Assembly (NCBI GenBank): GCA_036521995.1
Contig: DATDGR010000341.1
Location: forward strand, 1-42,653
Source: Gp13-AA77 sp036521995
Lineage (GTDB): Bacteria; Acidobacteriota; Terriglobia; UBA7540
Direction: 5' to 3'
Length of the DNA stretch: 42,653 nt
The translations under genes and the position numbers were made by a program. Below are positions 8,360 to 16,601 of this stretch, in pieces (position 1 is the stretch's first letter; every line of letters starts with the position of its first letter). The notes under the pieces are model-generated. The model saw nothing but the letters and a program-made list of their open reading frames with translations. It ran no database searches and was not told the origin of the DNA.

Positions 8360-11071
8360 TCAGCGGACTTTCATGCTCTCGATGGCCTGTTCCAGCCCCT
8401 GCCGCGAGTCCCAGAAATCGCGCCACAGGTCGCCGGATTTCTCCAGCCTCGGGAAAATGCTCTTGATGTTCAAGCGGTCCGGACGCAAGCTGTGGCGGAG
8501 CTCGCGCGGCGCGATCGGTGCGGAGACCGGCGCTTTGGGGAATGCCCTGACCGCGTAGGGCGCCGCCAACGGTCGGCCGGACGCGTTCTGGTAGGCGTCG
8601 ATCAGCACGGTACCGGCCGGCCGCTTGGCGACGATGCGCTGTTGAGTCACCTGCTTCGGCATTTCCGCAGCCACTAGGCGGCCCACGATGTCCGCGAAGG
8701 TTCGAACCTGCTCGAAGGTGTATTCGCGTTGGAGGGGGATGTAGATGTGAAACCCTGTGGCTCCGGACGTCTTGAGAAACGCCTTCACTTGAAGAGCCAG
8801 CAGCTTGTCGTGCACGGCGCGGGCCACGTCGACAACGACTGAGAAATCGGTCCCGTCGCTGGGGTCCAGGTCGAAGAAAACATAGTCCGGATGCTCGAGA
8901 TCGTCGCGGCGGCTCGACCAGGCATTCTGATCGATGCAGCCCAGGTTCGTCAGGTAGAGCAGGGCCGCGAGATCGTTGGCGATGAAGTAGCGAATGTCTG
9001 CGTCTTTTTCTTCCGAGGGGACCGCCACCGTCTCCATCCATTCCACCGCATACGCGCCGGCATCCTTCTGGAAAAAAGACTCGCCAGTGATGCCGTCAGG
9101 GTAGCGCCGCAAGACCAGTGGCCGGTCCCTCAAAAAAGGCAGAATGTACCGGGAGATCCGGTAGTAATAAGCGAGCAGATCCCGCTTGGTGTAGCCGCTT
9201 TCAGGAAAATAAATCTTGTTCAGATTGCTAAGCCGCAGCGGCTTGCCGTCGATTTCAACAGAGACGTTCTCAGCCTTGCCTCTGAACAGCTCCCGTTCGA
9301 TTTCTACCCTTGACGACAGCGTGCGGCTTCCCGCCGCCGGTCTGTCATTCGGTCCTTGCCTCCGGTGCCCAACACTCAGGGTCTCACCAACCACCTTGCG
9401 GTTCTGTGTCTCACGATGGGAGACGGATCGGGGGTGGGAGTCAGGACCGTCTGGGCCGCGCACAGCCTCTTCCAGTGGGTCGGAGGCTGTTGCCGTATTC
9501 TCGGTCTGGAACTGGCAATCGGCCGGATTGTGATCTTCAAGCAGAGCCAGAAACACGGGGGCTCGCAGGCGCCGGTCGTTCGTCCAATTGGCGTACTTAA
9601 TCCGGGCGACAAGCGCCGGTTCCACCCAGGTGGCTTTCTCCTGGGTTTTCGGAACCACGCTGAAAGGGCACCTCTCCGTATCCAGCTTTTTGAGCTTGTC
9701 GTAAACCTCCTTCTGGTTCTTCTGGTCAAACCCTGTGCCCACCCCGCCCACAAAAAGAAGCGCCTTCCCTTCATACAAACCCACGAGCAGCGCGCCAAAA
9801 TGCTGGCGTGACCCCCGCTGCTCCGTGTAACCTGCGACCACGACGTCGATGGTTCGGGTGATCTTGAATTTCACCCAATCAGGGCTTCGGGTTTCGGAAT
9901 AGACGCTCCTCAAGCGCTTTCCGATGATGCCTTCGAGGCCCTGCTCTTTCGCTACCTCAAACAGCTCCTTTCCCTTTTCCAGTTCATGATCGGCGTAAAC
10001 GAACCGGTCCCCGGGCTCCAGTATTTTGCGTAACAGGTTCTTGCGCTGAAGCAACGGCGCGCCGCGCAGGTCGTAGCCGTCGCAATAGAGAAGGTCGAAG
10101 ATGAAGTAAGTTGCCGGAGCCTGCTTCTGCTGTGATTCCGACGGCGACCGGACGTTCATGCGCGACTGCAGGCGCTCGAAGCTGCTGCGGCCGCTTTCGT
10201 CGAGCGCCACGATCTCACCGTCCAGAATGGCCGTTTCTGCATGAACGCGCTCGGGCAGCGCTGCCAGGTCTGGGTATTGGCCGGTAATGGTCCTACCGGT
10301 GCGCGAGTGCAGTTCCAACTGTCCATCTTTGATCCAGGCCAGCGCGCGCACACCATCCCACTTGATTTCGAAAAGCCAATCAGGGCGCGAAAACGGCTTA
10401 TCGACCAGCGTCGCCAGCATGGGCTGGATCACCTTCGGTATCTCAGCCTTCTCGGCGCCTCCCAATTCGCCTGGCTCTGACTCCAGGAGTGAAGCTGAGG
10501 CTGGAAGGTCCTCCTCCACCTCTTTGAGGTCTCTGCCCGTTGTGACCGAAGCGGGCAACGCCTCAATACTCCAATTCTGATCCGCCGCCGCATCCTTGTG
10601 CTTGATGAGCAGCCACGGCTTCCCCTTACCGTCCGTCTGGCGCAGTTTGACGAGCACGAAGCTGCCGCGGAGTCTTTCCCCGTGAAGCGTGAACTTGAGC
10701 TCGCCACGCCGATACTGCTCCGAGGCGGACGTGTCACCTTCCGTGGTGAAGGTTCCGCGGTCCCAGATGATCACCGGCCCCGCTCCGTAGTGTCCCTGCG
10801 GGATGACACCCTCGAAGTCTGCGTATTCCAAAGGGTGGTCTTCAGTCTCCATGGCCAGACGCTTGTCGGCAGGATTTAGCGACGGGCCTTTGGGCACCGC
10901 CCAGGACTTCAAGGCCCCGTCGATCTCAAGGCGAAAATCGTAATGCAAACGGGTGGCGTCGTGCTTCTGCACCACGAATCGGTTGGAAGGAGCGGCGGGT
11001 CTGGTTCCCGGTTCCGGTTCTGGTGTTTGGCCGAATTTGCGCTTGCGGCGGTATTCGGTAAGAGAGCTCAC
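8360..11071 (-). CDS. ligD: NHEJ DNA ligase D (PE-LIG-POL)
   Basis: A 903-residue multifunctional ligase of bacterial non-homologous end joining. The N-terminal 3'-phosphoesterase domain (about 30-180) keeps the residues known from the Pseudomonas enzyme: His37, His43, Asp45, Arg47, His79 and Tyr83. The ATP-dependent ligase domain (about 215-520) has the nucleotidyl lysine Lys237 in EIKWDG. A hydrophilic linker (about 520-600) leads to the primase-polymerase domain, with metal-binding Asp734 and Asp736 in FFDLDP and a later Asp in VLIDAYQN. The usual H-P-W before DLDP reads N-A-W here (CIDQNAW), a form I recall from related LigD proteins. The start codon is GTG with no clear Shine-Dalgarno sequence. 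It follows the thioredoxin-like gene by 68 nt on the same strand. No Ku gene is in the window. Confidence 0.95.
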   Translation of the reverse strand: MSSLTEYRRKRKFGQTPEPEPGTRPAAPSNRFVVQKHDATRLHYDFRLEIDGALKSWAVPKGPSLNPADKRLAMETEDHPLEYADFEGVIPQGHYGAGPVIIWDRGTFTTEGDTSASEQYRRGELKFTLHGERLRGSFVLVKLRQTDGKGKPWLLIKHKDAAADQNWSIEALPASVTTGRDLKEVEEDLPASASLLESEPGELGGAEKAEIPKVIQPMLATLVDKPFSRPDWLFEIKWDGVRALAWIKDGQLELHSRTGRTITGQYPDLAALPERVHAETAILDGEIVALDESGRSSFERLQSRMNVRSPSESQQKQAPATYFIFDLLYCDGYDLRGAPLLQRKNLLRKILEPGDRFVYADHELEKGKELFEVAKEQGLEGIIGKRLRSVYSETRSPDWVKFKITRTIDVVVAGYTEQRGSRQHFGALLVGLYEGKALLFVGGVGTGFDQKNQKEVYDKLKKLDTERCPFSVVPKTQEKATWVEPALVARIKYANWTNDRRLRAPVFLALLEDHNPADCQFQTENTATASDPLEEAVRGPDGPDSHPRSVSHRETQNRKVVGETLSVGHRRQGPNDRPAAGSRTLSSRVEIERELFRGKAENVSVEIDGKPLRLSNLNKIYFPESGYTKRDLLAYYYRISRYILPFLRDRPLVLRRYPDGITGESFFQKDAGAYAVEWMETVAVPSEEKDADIRYFIANDLAALLYLTNLGCIDQNAWSSRRDDLEHPDYVFFDLDPSDGTDFSVVVDVARAVHDKLLALQVKAFLKTSGATGFHIYIPLQREYTFEQVRTFADIVGRLVAAEMPKQVTQQRIVAKRPAGTVLIDAYQNASGRPLAAPYAVRAFPKAPVSAPIAPRELRHSLRPDRLNIKSIFPRLEKSGDLWRDFWDSRQGLEQAIESMKVR

Positions 11072-11139
11072 AGGCTTCTGACTCTGGGACTGTCGGTTGC
11101 TCGCAGGTTCACAGTTTCGGCAGTCTGGCTTGGACTAGA

Positions 11140-12432
11140 CTACAGGTGGTCGAACGCGGTCTGGCAACTATTACCGAATGTGAACGAATTCAGCGTTAAG
11201 CCGGATCCTGTGGGGAAAAGTTCGACGGTGTGACTGCCGAACTCCCGGTTCTGAACCACATAGTACATTCGCGGCTCGCGGACCTCGATATAGGAGCGTC
11301 CCTGGCCGTCGATCTCGACGTCGACGCCTTTGTTGGCAGCCGTCAGGTATTTGCCGTCCTGCATGATGTAGAGCCGCGAGGGATGGCCATGGGAAACGTT
11401 CATTACCGCGTACAGTTCGCGGGCGTGATAGCGCATGGTCACGCGGTCCTCGCCGGGCTCGTTCCCCTTATGCTTGCCGCGATAGATCATGCCGTTCTTG
11501 TCGGTCTCCCAACGGCCGGAAACTACGGCTCGGCCGTCCTCCACTGAGTTCTGCGGCTGGTAATCGATCGTTTTGCCGTCGTGATAGCCCTCAGGGTTGG
11601 CGAGGATGCCGCGTCCGGACCAGTCGCCCACGTACATCTCCGGAGTGGGAGCGCCGCCGCAGCCAGGCGCCGCCACGTCTTCATTGGTCAAGGCACCGGT
11701 TGACGGAAAAGTGATATCCGGGTGCGCCTCTTTGAGGAGTTGCTGGATGGCGCGTTCGAATTCGCCGTCGCTCCCTTCACCTTCGATGTGATAGCGGATG
11801 ATGCCCTGGGCGTCGATCAGAAAGCGGTTGGGCCAACTGTTGCTTTTGTAGGCGTTCCAGACCTGGAACCGCGAGTCCACCAGGATGGGGTAGGGCAGCC
11901 CGAAGCGCTTGACGGCTTCGCGCACGTGGTCCAGCGAGTGGGCGATGTCGAACTCGGGATCTTCCACTCCTACGATCTCAAAACCGTCATCGCGATAACG
12001 CTCCCACCAACGTTTATTGACCGGGAAGGTTCGAATGCAGTTGATACAGGTGGGTTCCCAAAAGTCGATCATCACCACCTTGCCTCGCAAGCCGAACATT
12101 GTCAGCGGCCGGGAATTAATCCAGGTCACCGCGCCGCTGTCCACGCCCCCCGCGGCCTCGCCCTGAGGCGGGATTGAGCCAGGTAGATTCGTCCCGGGTT
12201 GAGAACCGATGCCCGTTGGCCGCTGAGAGGCCTGCGGAGCTGCTTGCGGGGCAGCGCCAGCCAGGTCGCCACCCGGCGAGGCGAAGCCGGAGGGCGGAGG
12301 AAACTCGGGTGCTGGCACATGCATGGCCTCCAAGCTGGGTTCCTGCGCGCGCAGCCCTACGATGGTCCCGGATCCCATCAAAATGACGCCTGCCAGCATG
12401 GCGAAAAGGGCAACCGCAACCGATCGTTTCAC
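11140..12432 (-). CDS. TlpA/DipZ-like thioredoxin-fold protein with C-terminal beta domain
   Basis: An exported thiol-redox protein. The thioredoxin-like domain carries WEPTCINC, with Cys129 and Cys132 as the CxxC active site, a pattern typical of the soluble part of DipZ/TlpA proteins. It is followed (after about residue 260) by a beta-rich domain starting CGGAPTPEMYVGDW, which matches the carbohydrate-binding-like C-terminal domain of mycobacterial DipZ. The membrane CcdA-like part of DipZ is missing, so electrons must come from another protein. I chose the GTG at 12432 because it opens straight into a good signal peptide (VKRSVAVALFAMLAGVIL) after a G-rich Shine-Dalgarno sequence. The ATG at 12522 is in frame and would add 30 residues. 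A Pro/Ala/Gly-rich spacer (about 30-100) tethers the domain. Confidence 0.85.
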   Translation of the reverse strand: MKRSVAVALFAMLAGVILMGSGTIVGLRAQEPSLEAMHVPAPEFPPPSGFASPGGDLAGAAPQAAPQASQRPTGIGSQPGTNLPGSIPPQGEAAGGVDSGAVTWINSRPLTMFGLRGKVVMIDFWEPTCINCIRTFPVNKRWWERYRDDGFEIVGVEDPEFDIAHSLDHVREAVKRFGLPYPILVDSRFQVWNAYKSNSWPNRFLIDAQGIIRYHIEGEGSDGEFERAIQQLLKEAHPDITFPSTGALTNEDVAAPGCGGAPTPEMYVGDWSGRGILANPEGYHDGKTIDYQPQNSVEDGRAVVSGRWETDKNGMIYRGKHKGNEPGEDRVTMRYHARELYAVMNVSHGHPSRLYIMQDGKYLTAANKGVDVEIDGQGRSYIEVREPRMYYVVQNREFGSHTVELFPTGSGLTLNSFTFGNSCQTAFDHL

Positions 12433-12582
12433 TGCCACCCCCGCAGTGCCCAAGGAGTAGCTCCGTCCCCAATCCGGCGGCGGCCCAACCCCGGCAACGG
12501 CGACATAGCACGACACTCGCATCTTGCGAAACTGACCTCATCTTCAATATAATTTAACAAAGCTTCTGTTATGGAGTGGAAA

Positions 12583-12912
12583 ATGAGCTTTCTGGATCGG
12601 TTACGGGGCATCGACCGCCGATACTGGCACGTGTGTTACAACTGCATGATGCAGACTGGCCACGACACCATGAATTCCGTCTTCTACTGGGATGGCCGAC
12701 CGGTGCAGGTTCTTGGCCGAGCTATGATACCCTGCCCGCGTTGCAGCAACACCAATACGAAGTCCTTCCAGACGCTGAAAGAGGAAGGTTCCGAAGCGCC
12801 GCTTTGGGGCCTGGAGCAGACCGTCCGCCAGCATCCGCGGCGCCGGTTTGTGGTGAAGCCCGGCCCCCGGCCGCCAGGGGGCAACGCTTCGCCGTCAGCA
12901 GCTGGGCGGTGA
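12583..12912 (+). CDS. Small zinc-ribbon protein (110 aa)
   Basis: A short cytosolic protein with two cysteine pairs, CYNC (about residue 19) and CPRC (about residue 53), spaced as in a zinc ribbon. A basic, Pro/Gly-rich tail follows. The ATG at 12583 has GGAG six bases upstream; the ATG at 12571 lacks a binding site. The gene is divergent from the thioredoxin-like gene. Zinc ribbons of this size usually bind nucleic acid or protein partners. I cannot assign a specific role. Confidence 0.65.
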   Translation: MSFLDRLRGIDRRYWHVCYNCMMQTGHDTMNSVFYWDGRPVQVLGRAMIPCPRCSNTNTKSFQTLKEEGSEAPLWGLEQTVRQHPRRRFVVKPGPRPPGGNASPSAAGR

Positions 12913-13068
12913 CGTTCAATGAGATATATCACCGGGCTAGATGTACCCCCAAGGCCGCTGTATCCGCAGACCATGTCTGGATAACTCTTTCGTACTTCGC
13001 TCTCCGTTTGGTCATCACTTGCTCATGGGCCTCAGCCCAAAGTTAGTCGACGATTACCCTACCCCAGC

Positions 13069-14247
13069 TCAAGTCGGACGATCGACCAAGTGGCAGGAGT
13101 ACGTCTTGATAACCAGCCACACCTGCTGGCCGGTCTGGAGGCTCAACTCTTGGGAGGCGCTGGGGGTCAAATGAGCCTCGAACTTCACTCCCGACTCCAC
13201 CGAGGCGATCACCATAACTCCCTGCCGTTCCAGCGACATGACATTGACCTTGAAGATGTTACGGGCGCTTAGCTCACGGGGTCGCGTGGCGGCGACCATG
13301 ATGTCGCCAGCCCGGATGGCCACTCGCACCTCGGAGCCGGTGGTCGCACGGCCGAGCGGGACCTCAAGCTCCACGTCGCTACCCTTCAGGCGGCAACGCA
13401 TGACGCCTTGCTCCTCCCGGAGCGCAGTCACGGTAGCGTCAAAAATGTTTTCGAACCCCGCCAGTTGCGCGATGGTTTCGTGGCGAGGCGCTGCGAAAAC
13501 TTGTTGTGGAGTGCCTTGTGCCAAGATGCGGCCTGACTCCAGGACAATCACGCGCTCGCCCAGCGCGAAGGCTTCGCCCGCCGAATGCGTGACATACACG
13601 ATCGGGATGGCGCTGGCTGCATTCCACGCTTTCAAGTCATGTATAATCTGTGACTTAACGCTGGCGTCCAGGGCGGAGAGCGGCTCATCAAGCAGAAGCA
13701 CTGCCGGGTCGGTGACCAGCGATCGCGCCAAGGCGACCCGCTGGCGCTCTCCTCCGGAGATCTCGCCCGGCTTGCGCCGCTTCAAGGATTCTATACGAAA
13801 GGACTTCAAGATCGCCCCAGCGCGCTCGTGCCGCTCGACCGCGGGGATCCGGGCGATGCCGTACTCGACGTTTTCTTCCGCCGTCAGATGCGGAAAGAGC
13901 GCGAGGTCCTGGAAAAGGTACCCCACCGAGCGCTCGGGTACGGGCACGTCAATCTTGCGCTCAGAGTCGAAGAGGACTCGCGGCCCCAGGGCCACAAAGC
14001 CCGCATCGGGGGTGTAAAGTCCTGCGATCGAATGGAGCAGCGTAGTCTTGCCGGAGCCCGAAGGACCAAAGAGGATCGTAAACCCGGGCGGGGCGTGGAA
14101 CTCCGCCTCCAGGGTGAAGCCGCCCTCTAGCCGTTTCGAGATGCGCGCCTTGAGGCCTCTTCCACCTGTTTCGACAATTTCGGTTTTGATCGCTGGCGAG
14201 CCGATTCCTCGACCTTCCCGAACTTGAGCTACCGGTGCAGCGGCCAT
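13069..14247 (-). CDS. modC: Molybdate ABC transporter ATP-binding protein ModC
   Basis: A 392-residue ATPase driving molybdate (or tungstate) import. Walker A is GPSGSGKTT (about 61-69), the ABC signature ISGGERQ (about 168), Walker B VLLLDEP with the D-loop SALD, and the switch histidine lies in YVTHS. The C-terminal part (from about 290) has the TOBE/molybdopterin-binding character of ModC (SARNIFKVNVMSLERQG). It overlaps the end of modB by 19 nt, showing translational coupling. The first 30 residues lack ABC similarity, so the true start may be somewhat downstream. Confidence 0.92.
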   Translation of the reverse strand: MAAAPVAQVREGRGIGSPAIKTEIVETGGRGLKARISKRLEGGFTLEAEFHAPPGFTILFGPSGSGKTTLLHSIAGLYTPDAGFVALGPRVLFDSERKIDVPVPERSVGYLFQDLALFPHLTAEENVEYGIARIPAVERHERAGAILKSFRIESLKRRKPGEISGGERQRVALARSLVTDPAVLLLDEPLSALDASVKSQIIHDLKAWNAASAIPIVYVTHSAGEAFALGERVIVLESGRILAQGTPQQVFAAPRHETIAQLAGFENIFDATVTALREEQGVMRCRLKGSDVELEVPLGRATTGSEVRVAIRAGDIMVAATRPRELSARNIFKVNVMSLERQGVMVIASVESGVKFEAHLTPSASQELSLQTGQQVWLVIKTYSCHLVDRPT

Positions 14248-14906
14248 ACCGCCCAGATTCTCCGGTTGAGCGCGTACGTTATGGAGAGCGTGACAAAAGA
14301 GAAGGCCAAAAGCAACAGCGCAGTGTGGTTGGCGGCCGCGAAATCGAGCGCCTGGACCTCGTCGTAGATCGAGATCGAGACGGTTTGGGTAACGCCGGGA
14401 ATGTTTCCACCCACCATCAGCACCACGCCGAATTCACCGACCGTGTGGGCCAAGCTCAAAATCACTCCGGTTACGACGCCGCCCGCTGAAAGAGGCAGGA
14501 TCACGCGGAAAAAAGTTCGCCAACGAGACGCGCCCAGTACCGAAGATGCATTGATAAGATTAGGGCTGACCAGGGCGAAGGCCGCCGCCATGGGCTGCAC
14601 CGAAAAAGGCAGGCTGTAAAGCACCGAGGCCACCACCAGCCCCTCAAAAGTAAAGGGCAAGCCGTGGCCGGACCACGATTCGTACCACCGGCCGATCGGG
14701 CTTCGCGGGCCCATGGCCACCAGCACGTAGAACCCTAGCACCGTGGGCGGTAGCACGAGAGGCAGGGCCACCACCGACTCGGCTAGAAACTTCCACCGCC
14801 AGCGCGAGAACGTAATCCAATAGGCGATCGGGAGCCCGACGGCAAGCAGGATCAGGCACACGGTAACGGCAAGCCTGGCGGTGAGGGTTATCGCGGACCA
14901 GTTCAT
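14229..14906 (-). CDS. modB: Molybdate ABC transporter permease ModB
   Basis: A 225-residue inner-membrane permease with about five to six transmembrane segments. The binding-protein-dependent transport signature is present near the middle (ASSVLGASRWRTFFRVILP), forming the coupling helix that docks on ModC. The sequence LVLPPTVLGFYVL and the HTVGEFGVVLMVGGNIPG stretch are characteristic of ModB. Start ATG at 14906 (MNWSAITLTARLAV). The frame extends to 14948 with a basic, non-membrane segment that is unlikely to be translated. Confidence 0.92.
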   Translation of the reverse strand: MNWSAITLTARLAVTVCLILLAVGLPIAYWITFSRWRWKFLAESVVALPLVLPPTVLGFYVLVAMGPRSPIGRWYESWSGHGLPFTFEGLVVASVLYSLPFSVQPMAAAFALVSPNLINASSVLGASRWRTFFRVILPLSAGGVVTGVILSLAHTVGEFGVVLMVGGNIPGVTQTVSISIYDEVQALDFAAANHTALLLLAFSFVTLSITYALNRRIWAVWPLHR

Positions 14907-15262
14907 CGAAGTGGGCACCCTGCCGGCGGGCCGTAAGGCGCGCCCCATGTTACAACCCTGACTGGCGTTCTGATCACACCAGATCTCCCGGCCTGATCGG
15001 CTTCGGCCTGGCCAACTCGGCTTCGCCGGCGGGATCGAGGCGCGGCTTCCAAGGGTGCTTTATATTCGTATATCTCGTAGAGCCAGGGGCGGCCCGAACC
15101 ATTCTCATTGACCGGTAACTTCGGCGGCCAATCTTGTATCAGATTGATTCTAAGTCACCTCCCAGGTCTGTTTGTCAGCCCGCCGCTCCATAGAGGATCT
15201 GACATGTATCGTACAGTACGTCCCTCTCCTCCGTCAAGCCGGATCTGCCCGCAGGGCTGCAG
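14907..15262. other. Intergenic region upstream of modBC with a small inverted repeat
   Basis: About 355 bases between the antiporter stop and the modB start. An inverted repeat, CAATCT (15129-15134) and AGATTG (15141-15146), with a 6-nt spacer could be an operator. An AT-rich segment, ATATACGAATATA on the minus strand, lies near 15061-15080. Neither matches the ModE operator well. No gene was seen. Confidence 0.35.
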
Positions 15263-16399
15263 TCACTTGGCGAGCCGTGCCAGCACAGGCCCCAGAATTG
15301 CCAGGAAAAGCACGTAGCCGGCGGCGAGCGGCCCCAGGCTTGGTTCGAGGCCCGCGCCCAGACCTGCAATCACAATGGAGAACTCGCCGCGCGCGACCAG
15401 TGCCATCCCCGCCCGCAAACCGCCTCGCTGATCGTTGCCGGCTCGCTTCGCGGCCCAATATCCTGTCAGCACTTTGGTGAGAGCTGTGACGACGCCCAAT
15501 CCCAGAGCGACAGGGAGTGCAGCAGGCAGTGTGGCGGGATCGATCTGCAGCCCGAAGAAGAAAAAGAAGGTGGCGGCGAACAGGTCGCGAAGCGGAGCCA
15601 GAAGCCTATGCGACTGCTCGGCGATGGGTCCTGACACGGCGATGCCGACAAGAAACGCCCCGATGGCCGCCGACACCTGGAAGTGCTCGGCCAAGCCAGC
15701 CACGAGGAGCACGGTGCCAAAGGTCGTCAGCAGGATGATCTCGTCCGATTCGTGAGCCACGAGCTGGCTGAGCTGCCGCCCATACTTCAGCGCCACGAAG
15801 AGCACGAGGAGCACCACCGCGACCGCCACCGCGATGGAGATCGCAATCTTCGCCGGCCCGCCGCCCAGAAGCAGCACTCCCACCAGAGGCAGGTAGACGG
15901 CCATGGCCAGATCTTCAAGCACGAGCACCGCCAGCACCGTCGGCGTCTCCGGATTGTTGATGCGCCCCAGTTCCCCCAGCACCTTGGCAATCACCCCGGA
16001 GGAAGAAATGTAGGTGATGCCTCCCAGCAAGACAGCAGGCAGGGGCTTCCACCCTAGGAGAAGCCCCGTCACCAACCCCGGGGTGAAATTCAAGACCAGA
16101 TCCACCAGGCCCGCCGGCAGCCCGAAGTGGAGATTTTTCTTCAATTCTTCTCCGCTATATTCCAGTCCCAGCATGAAGAGCAGCAGGAGGACGCCAATCT
16201 GCGCCCCGGTTCCAATGAAGCCCTGGCTCAGGGGAAGAGGAGCCAGACCACCATTGCCGAAGGCCAGGCCAGCCAGCAGGTAGAGAGGAATGGCGGAGAA
16301 ACCCCACCGGTTAGCGAGTCGCGCCAGAATGGCAAGTACGAGGATGGCAGCGCCAATCTCCACGAACAATCGGGAAACATCATGCACGGTAGGAGTCAT
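15263..16399 (-). CDS. CPA2-family cation/proton antiporter (KefB/NapA-like)
   Basis: A 378-residue, almost entirely hydrophobic inner-membrane protein with about 11-13 transmembrane segments. Family features are the acidic pair in LVLEDLAMAVYLPL, the ion-site helix SAAIGAFLVGIAVSG and the conserved RGEFS of the late helix. It exchanges a monovalent cation, Na+ or K+, for protons. There is no C-terminal TrkA-N nucleotide-binding domain, so it lacks the KefC type of gating. It sits between the serine hydrolase and modBC on the same strand, about 200 nt after the former, and has no evident link to molybdate. Confidence 0.88.
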   Translation of the reverse strand: MTPTVHDVSRLFVEIGAAILVLAILARLANRWGFSAIPLYLLAGLAFGNGGLAPLPLSQGFIGTGAQIGVLLLLFMLGLEYSGEELKKNLHFGLPAGLVDLVLNFTPGLVTGLLLGWKPLPAVLLGGITYISSSGVIAKVLGELGRINNPETPTVLAVLVLEDLAMAVYLPLVGVLLLGGGPAKIAISIAVAVAVVLLVLFVALKYGRQLSQLVAHESDEIILLTTFGTVLLVAGLAEHFQVSAAIGAFLVGIAVSGPIAEQSHRLLAPLRDLFAATFFFFFGLQIDPATLPAALPVALGLGVVTALTKVLTGYWAAKRAGNDQRGGLRAGMALVARGEFSIVIAGLGAGLEPSLGPLAAGYVLFLAILGPVLARLAK

Positions 16400-16601
16400 A
16401 CGAGAGGACTTCGCCCAAGCCGCTTGGCCAAAAGGGCGGCACTGACACTGCCCTTAGGCCGTTTCCAAAGACTCTCGAGCTTACCACCAGTCGATCGCCC
16501 GGGCAGGTTCAGGCGGCGCCGGGTTCAGTGACCGTCGCCGCCGGCAGCGCTTATCGCGATGTAACCAACGGGGGTAACGAAAGGTTGAACCGGCCCGGTT
16601 C

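Noticed and set aside
8202..9041. A 279-codon minus-strand frame overlapping ligD
   Set aside because: It lies in another frame over the ligase polymerase domain and has the Arg/Pro-rich composition of a shadow frame.
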